Below the pieces are notes generated by a model. That model was given only the letters and a program-made list of their open reading frames with translations. It ran no database searches and was not told where the DNA came from. The translations under genes and the position numbers were made by a program. Below, in pieces: positions 36,989-42,017 of a stretch of DNA of 42,017 nt (its first letter is position 1; every line of letters begins with the position of its first letter). Source of the stretch: Propionibacteriales bacterium (GTDB taxonomy: Bacteria > Actinomycetota > Actinomycetes > Propionibacteriales > Nocardioidaceae); contig JAPLCC010000014.1 of assembly GCA_026392415.1 (NCBI GenBank), positions 1 to 42,017 on the forward strand, given 5' to 3'.

Positions 36989-37944
36989 GTCTCGAAGTGA
37001 CGGCGATCGGTCCCGAGTCCGCCGCCGCAGTGCTGGCCGTCGTCGGAGCGGCCTTCGCGGCACGCCCTGCACTCGACCCTCCGGCCGATGCTCTCAACGA
37101 GACCGAGGAGTCGATTGCCGCACTCCTCACGCCCGGGGGTGGCCTGCTGGCCCTGCTCGACGGGCGCCCGGTGGGAGCGGTGGTCCTCGATCCGGTCGGC
37201 GACGCGCTCTACCTGCGACGCTTCGGCGTCGACCCCGCCGCCCAGGGCCGCGGCATCGCCCGTGCCCTCGTGCGGGCCGGGCTCGCCGAAGCGACGCGGC
37301 GGCGAGCGCAGGCGGGTGCTGGCGAGCCGGCACCCCACCGGGTCGTGATCCTGGCTCGTGAGGAGCTGCCCCTCACGGTGCAGTTCTGGCGCGACATGGG
37401 CTTTGCCGAGACGGGCCGACGGACGCCGTACGTCGAGATGGCGCGGCCTGTCCCGCACACCGTGGAGGTCCCGGACGCCGATGCGATGCGCACCCTCGGT
37501 GAGCGGCTCGCCGCACTGGTGAGGGCCGGCGACGTCCTGGTCCTCAGCGGTGAGCTCGGCGCCGGCAAGACCACGTTCACCCAGGGGCTGGGCGTCGGGC
37601 TCGGTGTACGTGGTGCGGTCACCTCGCCCACCTTCGTGATCGCGCGGGTGCACCCCTCGCTGGGCTCCGGCCCCGCGCTGGTCCATGTCGATGCCTATCG
37701 ACTCGGCGGAGCCGCCGAGCTCGACGACCTCGATCTCGACACCGACCTCGACGACGCGGTCACGGTCGTCGAGTGGGGGAGCGGCCTGGCCGAGGGCCTG
37801 GCCGATGCCTGGCTGGAGGTCCGGATCGGGCGTGCCACGGGTGCCACCGACGTCGATCCGGACGCCGATCCCCGCCTCGTGGAGCTCGATCCGGTGGGCG
37901 TGCGCTGGCTCGGCGTCGACCTGTTGGCCGTCTCCAGGTCGTAG
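36985..37944 (+). CDS. tsaE: Fusion of a GNAT acetyltransferase with t6A ATPase subunit TsaE
   Basis: A 319-residue protein. The N-terminal part (about residues 1-150) is a GNAT domain with VDPAAQGRGIARALVRAGL and FWRDMGFAETGRRTPYVEM. The C-terminal part (about 160-310) is TsaE: Walker A GELGAGKTTFTQG with Lys195, then SPTFVIARVH, LVHVDAYRL and VTVVEWGSGLAEGL. TsaE drives turnover of the TsaB-TsaD complex that makes the t6A37 modification of ANN-decoding tRNAs. Starts at GTG 36985 inside the hydrolase stop (GTGA). In most bacteria TsaE is a free protein of about 150 residues. Whether the acetyltransferase acts in the same pathway is unknown. Confidence 0.92.
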   Translation: MSLEVTAIGPESAAAVLAVVGAAFAARPALDPPADALNETEESIAALLTPGGGLLALLDGRPVGAVVLDPVGDALYLRRFGVDPAAQGRGIARALVRAGLAEATRRRAQAGAGEPAPHRVVILAREELPLTVQFWRDMGFAETGRRTPYVEMARPVPHTVEVPDADAMRTLGERLAALVRAGDVLVLSGELGAGKTTFTQGLGVGLGVRGAVTSPTFVIARVHPSLGSGPALVHVDAYRLGGAAELDDLDLDTDLDDAVTVVEWGSGLAEGLADAWLEVRIGRATGATDVDPDADPRLVELDPVGVRWLGVDLLAVSRS

Positions 37945-38060
37945 GTCTGGCGCCCGGTTTCCGGGACCAGGGTCCCGAGGACCGCATCCCGGAACAATGG
38001 CTCACCAGCACCATCCGCGGTCGGCCCGTGCGCTGGTGCCGCCGACCCCTCCCTCGCTCC

Positions 38061-38066
38061 TAGCCT
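38061..38066 (+). promoter_or_regulatory. -10 box of the GH16 gene
   Basis: TAGCCT about 40 bases before the ATG, followed by AAGGA and AGGGGGG. The 161-base gap after tsaE (37945-38105) also holds a palindrome CGGGACC-AG-GGTCCCG; nothing else is seen there. Confidence 0.45.
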
Positions 38067-38105
38067 CGAAAGGACGGGCAGAGCGAGAGCAGGGGGGTGG
38101 GTCGG

Positions 38106-39260
38106 ATGGGGCGTCTTCGTGCGCTGGGCATCGTGCTGGTCTGCATCGCCGGTCTCTGCCTGCCCGTCGACCAGGCAGCAGCGGCGCAGCGCCGTTCGGC
38201 GCCGGCCCTGAACCGCCCCGTCGAGCGCAGCACGACCGTGTTGTTCACCGGTCGCGCACGGCCCCGTGCCCTGGTCCGGCTCCAGGTGCGCGGGACGACG
38301 CGCTGGACGACGGTCGGCGTGAAGCGCGCGGAGCGCTCCGGTGCCTATCGCATGGCGGCGGCGTACCCCTCGAGACGACGTGCCTATCGCGTTGTCTCCG
38401 GTGGCCGCGGGAGCGTGGTGCGGCGCGTCGACCCGCGGCCCGCCCCCGTCGTGAAGCCGGTCGTTCCAGCCCCGACGGACGACTGCGGGGTGCGTCCGAA
38501 GCGCGGCGACGGCAGCTACTACGCCTGCTCGTTCCACGACGACTTCGACGGTACGGCGCTCGACACGGACAAGTGGCTGGTCCAGGAGACCTGGTACAGC
38601 GGCATGACCAGCGGCAACAGGGACTGCTACGTCAACGACGCGGACACCATCGCCGTGGACTCCGGCACGCTCCGGGTGACCGCGCGACGTCAGCTCGAGA
38701 CCTTCACGTGCTCCAGCCCGTTCGGTGCCTTCGAGACGACCTCGACCGCCGGCACGGTGACGACGCGGGACCGGTTCGGCCAGGCCTACGGGCGCTTCGA
38801 GTTCCGGGCGAAGCTGCCGGTCGACCCCGGGGTGCCCGGCGCGCACTCGGCACTGTGGCTCTACCCGCAGGCGCACACCTACGGAGCCTGGCCGTTGTCG
38901 GGCGAGATCGACGTCGCCGAGTGGTGGAGCGCTCGCCCGGCCAACGTGTACCCCTCGGTGCACTACTCGGGCGAGGTGCCGCTGCAGAGCACGGGCACCA
39001 ACTGCGCGGTGCCCACAGCCAGCAGCGCCTTCCACACCTACGCCGTCGAGTGGACCCCCGAGCGGATGCAGTTCTTCTACGACGACAAGCTCTGCTTCTC
39101 CCACGTCTGGAACCCGTTGGGACTGTCTCGGCCCCAGCCGTTCGACAAGCCGTTCAACCTGGTGGTGACCCAGGTCTGGGGCAACCTCTGGAACGCCCCG
39201 AACGACCAGACCGCGGCCTCCGCCACGATCGAGGTGGACTGGGTCCGCGCCTGGCAGTGA
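38106..39260 (+). CDS. Secreted glycoside hydrolase family 16 protein
   Basis: A 384-residue protein with a signal peptide (about residues 1-27, ending QAAAA), a basic linker (to about 125) and a GH16 domain (about 135-384). The catalytic motif E-x-D-x-x-E is present as Glu267-Ile-Asp269-Val-Ala-Glu272 in SGEIDVAEWW. SFHDDFDGTALDTDKWLVQETWY opens the fold and FHTYAVEWTPERMQFFYDD is another family block. Likely substrate is a beta-1,3- or mixed-linkage glucan, but GH16 is broad. ATG 38106 is preferred over GTG 38097, which lies in the G-rich ribosome-binding site. It stands between tsaE and tsaB. Confidence 0.9.
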   Translation: MGRLRALGIVLVCIAGLCLPVDQAAAAQRRSAPALNRPVERSTTVLFTGRARPRALVRLQVRGTTRWTTVGVKRAERSGAYRMAAAYPSRRRAYRVVSGGRGSVVRRVDPRPAPVVKPVVPAPTDDCGVRPKRGDGSYYACSFHDDFDGTALDTDKWLVQETWYSGMTSGNRDCYVNDADTIAVDSGTLRVTARRQLETFTCSSPFGAFETTSTAGTVTTRDRFGQAYGRFEFRAKLPVDPGVPGAHSALWLYPQAHTYGAWPLSGEIDVAEWWSARPANVYPSVHYSGEVPLQSTGTNCAVPTASSAFHTYAVEWTPERMQFFYDDKLCFSHVWNPLGLSRPQPFDKPFNLVVTQVWGNLWNAPNDQTAASATIEVDWVRAWQ

Positions 39261-39280
39261 GGCGCGCGCGGCCCGACCGG

Positions 39281-39286
39281 TAGCCT
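39281..39286 (+). promoter_or_regulatory. -10 box of tsaB-rimI-tsaD, leaderless start
   Basis: TAGCCT, 7 bases, then the GTG at 39294. It gives the three downstream genes their own transcript despite the upstream GH16 gene. Confidence 0.6.
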
Positions 39287-39293
39287 CGACGCC

Positions 39294-39953
39294 GTGCTGC
39301 TCGCCTTCGACACCGCGTCTCCGACGGTCACCGTCGCCGTGCACGACGGCACCGACGTCGTCGCAGCTGCCACCGCAGCGATCGGCATGCGACACGGTGA
39401 GCAGCTGGCTCCGCTGATCGAGCAGGTGCTCACCGAGGCGGGCATCACGCCGGCCGGCGTGACCGCGATCGCCGTCGGGGTCGGCCCCGGACCGTTCACC
39501 GGCCTGCGGGTCGGGCTGGTCACCGCCCGCACCCTCGCCCACGTGCTCGAGGTGCCGGTCCACGGTGTCTGCTCGCTCGACGCGCTCGCTGTCGGGGCGG
39601 TCGCCTCCGGAGTCGTGGACGGAGACTTCCTCGTGGCCACGGACGCGCGCCGCAAGGAGGTCTACCTGGCGTCGTACGACGCGCAGGGTCGGCGTCGGAG
39701 CGAGCCGGTCGTCGAGCGTCCTGCCGTGGTTGCCAGCACCCTGCCCGTGATCGGCGAAGGAGCCGCGCTCTATCCCGACTCCTTCCCCGACGGCCGGGCA
39801 CCGCTGCGCCCCGACGCCGCCTGGCTGGCTCGCGCCGTCATCGGGGAGCGGGTCGAGATCCTCGCGCCCGAGCCGTTGTACCTGCGCCGACCCGACGCCG
39901 AGATCCCCCGCGCAGCCAAGGCCGTGCTGCCCGACGCTGCGCCGACTCCGTGA
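39294..39953 (+). CDS. tsaB: t6A biosynthesis scaffold protein TsaB
   Basis: Partner of TsaD in threonylcarbamoylation of tRNA A37. It has 219 residues; MLLAFDTASPTVTVAV and IAVGVGPGPFTGLRVGLVTARTLAHVL are the diagnostic N-terminal and central blocks, and VATDARRKEVYLASY follows. It keeps the ASKHA fold but not the TsaD metal site. The start is GTG 39294. The stop overlaps rimI in GTGA. Confidence 0.95.
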   Translation: MLLAFDTASPTVTVAVHDGTDVVAAATAAIGMRHGEQLAPLIEQVLTEAGITPAGVTAIAVGVGPGPFTGLRVGLVTARTLAHVLEVPVHGVCSLDALAVGAVASGVVDGDFLVATDARRKEVYLASYDAQGRRRSEPVVERPAVVASTLPVIGEGAALYPDSFPDGRAPLRPDAAWLARAVIGERVEILAPEPLYLRRPDAEIPRAAKAVLPDAAPTP

Positions 39954-40411
39954 GCTCGTCGCCGGTCGTCCGCGCGGCGCTCGCCTCCGACGTCGCGGCC
40001 ATCGTCGCGCTCGAGGAGACGGCGTTCCCGCTCGATCCGTGGTCCGCGAACCTCGTCGGCGAAGGCGTCAGCGGCAGCCTGCCGACCGTTGCTTACGTCG
40101 TGGCCGACCTGGCCGGCGAGTTCGCCGGCCATGCCGTGGTCAGCGTCGTCGACGTCGCCGAGTTGCAGCGGATCGCCGTACTCCCGGAGCTCAGGCGGGC
40201 GGGCGTGGCCACTGCGCTGCTCGGTGCCGTGCACGACCTCGCCGCGTCGGGCGGTGCCGAACGGCTGCTGCTCGAAGTGCGGGAGGACAACACCGAGGCG
40301 CGCGGCTTCTACGAACGCCACGCCTTCACCGAGCTCGGCAGACGGACTCGCTACTACAGGGACGGGACCACAGCCCTCGTGCTGACGGCACCCGTCACAA
40401 TGGTGCCGTGA
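39950..40411 (+). CDS. rimI: Ribosomal protein S18 alanine N-acetyltransferase RimI
   Basis: A 153-residue GNAT enzyme. [27 protein letters not shown] is the acetyl-CoA-binding part and [30 protein letters not shown] the typical RimI C-terminus. The position between tsaB and tsaD is the standard actinobacterial one. Starts at GTG 39950 and ends 7 bases before tsaD. Confidence 0.93.
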   Translation: MSSSPVVRAALASDVAAIVALEETAFPLDPWSANLVGEGVSGSLPTVAYVVADLAGEFAGHAVVSVVDVAELQRIAVLPELRRAGVATALLGAVHDLAASGGAERLLLEVREDNTEARGFYERHAFTELGRRTRYYRDGTTALVLTAPVTMVP

Positions 40412-40418
40412 TCGCGTC

Positions 40419-41480
40419 ATGACGGCAGACGAGCCGCTGGTCCTCGGCATCGAGACCTCCTGCGACGAGACCGGTGTCGGTATCGTGCGCGGCCACACGC
40501 TGCTGGCCGACGCTGTCGCCAGCAGCGTCGAGGAGCACGCCCGGTTCGGGGGAGTCGTCCCCGAGGTCGCGAGTCGCGCACACCTCGAGGCGATGGTCCC
40601 GACGATCCAGCGGGCTTGCGACACCGCCGGCATCCAGCTCCGCGACGTCGACGCGATCGCCGTGACCCACGGCCCCGGCCTTGCCGGCGCGCTGCTGGTG
40701 GGGGTCGCCTCCGCCAAGGCGCTGGCCCTGGGGCTCGGCAAGCCGATCTACGGCGTCAACCACCTCGCCGCCCACGTCGCCGTCGACCAGCTCGAGCACG
40801 GTCCGCTGCCCGAGCCGTGCCTGGCGCTGCTCGTCTCGGGCGGTCATTCCAGCCTGCTGCGGGTCACGGACATCACCGGTCACGAGGGCGGCATCGACCC
40901 GCTCGGTGCCACGATCGACGACGCTGCCGGCGAGGCCTTCGACAAGGTCGCCCGCCTGCTGGGGCTGCCGTTCCCGGGCGGTCCCCACATCGACCGGGTC
41001 GCCCGCGAGGGGGACCAGGTCGCCATCGACTTCCCGCGCGGGCTGACGGGTCGTCGGGACCTCGAGCGGCACCGCTTCGACTTCTCGTTCTCCGGGCTCA
41101 AGACAGCGGTCGCCCGGTGGGTCGAGGCCCGTGAACGCAGCGGGGAACCGGTCCCGGTCGCCGATGTGGCGGCGTCCTTCCAGGAAGCCGTCTGCGACGT
41201 GCTCGTGCGCAAGGCGCTCGATGCGGCCAGTGCCGAAGGCATCGAGGACCTGATGATCGGCGGCGGCGTCGCGGCCAACTCGCGCTTGCGGGCGATGGCC
41301 GAGGAACGGGCCGGCAAGCTCGGCATCCGGGTGCGGGTTCCGCGCCCGGGACTGTGCACCGACAACGGGGCGATGGTGGCCGCTCTCGGCGCGACCATGG
41401 TCGCGCGGGGCCGCCAGCCCTCGTCACTGGACCTGCCGGCCGACTCGAGCCTGCCGGTCACCGACGTCCTCGCGGGTTAG
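40419..41480 (+). CDS. tsaD: tRNA threonylcarbamoyladenosine transferase TsaD
   Basis: Catalytic subunit that transfers the threonylcarbamoyl group to A37. It has 353 residues. Start [16 protein letters not shown]; metal-binding histidines in NHLAAHVAV; then [46 protein letters not shown] and [13 protein letters not shown], ending with [14 protein letters not shown]. All active-site blocks are intact. It ends 7 bases before the stop of the convergent gene. Confidence 0.97.
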   Translation: MTADEPLVLGIETSCDETGVGIVRGHTLLADAVASSVEEHARFGGVVPEVASRAHLEAMVPTIQRACDTAGIQLRDVDAIAVTHGPGLAGALLVGVASAKALALGLGKPIYGVNHLAAHVAVDQLEHGPLPEPCLALLVSGGHSSLLRVTDITGHEGGIDPLGATIDDAAGEAFDKVARLLGLPFPGGPHIDRVAREGDQVAIDFPRGLTGRRDLERHRFDFSFSGLKTAVARWVEARERSGEPVPVADVAASFQEAVCDVLVRKALDAASAEGIEDLMIGGGVAANSRLRAMAEERAGKLGIRVRVPRPGLCTDNGAMVAALGATMVARGRQPSSLDLPADSSLPVTDVLAG

Positions 41481-41487
41481 GAACCGC

Positions 41488-42017
41488 CTAGCCGAGGATG
41501 CCGGGTCCGGTGCCCTCGTCGTCGAGCCAGTCCTGGCCGTCGTCGAAGAGGTCCTCCTCGCGGGCCTGCTCACCGTCGCGCTTGCGTCGCGAGCCACCTG
41601 AGCCGCCGCCGACTCCGCCACGACCGCCGGCGCCGCCGCGTCCTGCGCGCCCGCTGGTGTTCCCGGGAACACCGCCCGTCCCGCCGCGCCCGCCACCACC
41701 ACCGGCACCGCCGCCGCGCGAAACAGGACTGCCCGGTGTGCCGACGCCGGGGCGCCCCAGGGCACCGGGAGCGCCGGCGCGCGTGGTGCTGCCGATCGTG
41801 CCGACGCCGCTGGTCGGCCCGCCGCGGGAGAGCAGGTTCCGGATGCCGTTGACGGCACCCGGCCCGCCGAGCAGCCCGGCCGTCGCCAGACCGCCGCCGA
41901 TCACGCCGGGGTAGGTGCGGGTGTCGTGGTCGTCGTCCCGGTCGTGGTCGTCGTCCTGGTCGTCTTCGTCGTCGTCCTGGTCTTCGTCGTCGTCCTGGTC
42001 GTCGTCGTCATCGTCAT
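41488..42017 (-). CDS. Gly- and Asp-rich protein, C-terminal part (5' end outside window)
   Basis: The frame is open to the window edge, 175 residues visible. From the edge it reads an Asp-rich stretch (about 31 residues with scattered Q, E, H, R), then TRTYPGVIGGGLATAGLLGGPG, a Gly/Arg/Pro-rich disordered region and an acidic tail EEDLFDDGQDWLDDEGTGPGILG. A GTG at 41904 is an internal alternative start, but the frame continues upstream. Gly-rich bodies with an acidic tail occur in actinobacterial type VII secretion-linked proteins, which is only a weak hint. Function unknown. Confidence 0.6.
   Translation of the reverse strand, partial: DDDDDDQDDDEDQDDDEDDQDDDHDRDDDHDTRTYPGVIGGGLATAGLLGGPGAVNGIRNLLSRGGPTSGVGTIGSTTRAGAPGALGRPGVGTPGSPVSRGGGAGGGGGRGGTGGVPGNTSGRAGRGGAGGRGGVGGGSGGSRRKRDGEQAREEDLFDDGQDWLDDEGTGPGILG
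41923..42017 (-). repeat. Simple repeat of GAC codons (poly-Asp coding)
   Basis: On the minus strand this segment is almost all GAC with interspersed CAG, GAA, CAC and CGG codons. Short units of the DDDEDQ type recur. It continues past the window edge. Confidence 0.75.

Noticed and set aside
37695..39563. 622-codon minus-strand frame over tsaE, GH16 and tsaB
   Set aside because: It runs opposite three well-supported genes and has no recognisable domain.
41923..42017. Possible CRISPR or microsatellite with regulatory role
   Set aside because: Trinucleotide-based and in frame with an acidic protein segment; a coding repeat explains it.

Overview
The window is uniformly high-GC actinobacterial DNA. 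Gene content and order (rplM-rpsI-glmM, then glmS-acpS-nnr-alr, then tsaE/tsaB/rimI/tsaD), the short adenylate kinase, the actinobacterial families DUF4245 and DUF5302, and many GTG starts placed 6-8 nt after a TANNNT-type -10 box point to the Propionibacteriales, most likely Nocardioides or a close relative. That placement is inference. I see no tRNA, rRNA, insertion sequence, integrase or CRISPR array.

Layout. (1) 1-2558, minus: molybdate uptake operon (HTH-TOBE regulator, modA, modB, modC cut by the window edge). (2) 2669-7873: DUF4245 protein, convergent xseA-xseB (exonuclease VII), a PfkB sugar kinase, truA with an overlapping RsmC-like methyltransferase, and a SIMPL-domain protein. (3) 7937-9407: SigE-family sigma factor with a membrane-anchored partner. 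(4) 9523-13318: a secreted, membrane-anchored protein with 51-bp repeats, then divergently an ABC-F protein, a tandem GNAT and a DUF5302 protein. (5) 13343-16237, minus: HtrA-like protease and an acyl-CoA ligase. (6) 16330-21494: a 1288-residue synthetase with the A-T-(membrane-soluble)x3 plan of epsilon-poly-L-lysine synthetase, translationally coupled to an M1 aminopeptidase. This is the most notable locus in the window. (7) 21552-25664: citrate synthase (minus), then a tiny leaderless ORF, an ArsR repressor, a SulP transporter and a short adenylate kinase. (8) 25921-37944: rplM, rpsI, glmM, a receptor Ser/Thr kinase, coaA (minus), glmS, acpS, nnr, alr, an alpha/beta hydrolase and a GNAT-TsaE fusion. 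(9) 38106-41480: a secreted GH16 hydrolase inserted between tsaE and tsaB-rimI-tsaD. (10) 41488-end: the C-terminus of a Gly/Asp-rich protein.

How it works together. glmM, glmS and alr supply cell-wall precursors. acpS makes the phosphopantetheinyl transferase that holo-carrier proteins need, possibly including the carrier domain of the large synthetase. nnr repairs damaged NAD(P)H. tsaE, tsaB and tsaD form the bacterial t6A37 tRNA modification machinery, and rimI acetylates ribosomal protein S18. The synthetase plus aminopeptidase pair is predicted to make, and then trim or detoxify, an amino-acid homopolymer of unknown identity.

Many starts lie immediately downstream of -10 boxes, which suggests leaderless mRNAs. 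Clear hairpin terminators separate convergent units at 9439-9479 and 21502-21534, and one lies between rpsI and glmM at 26924-26965.
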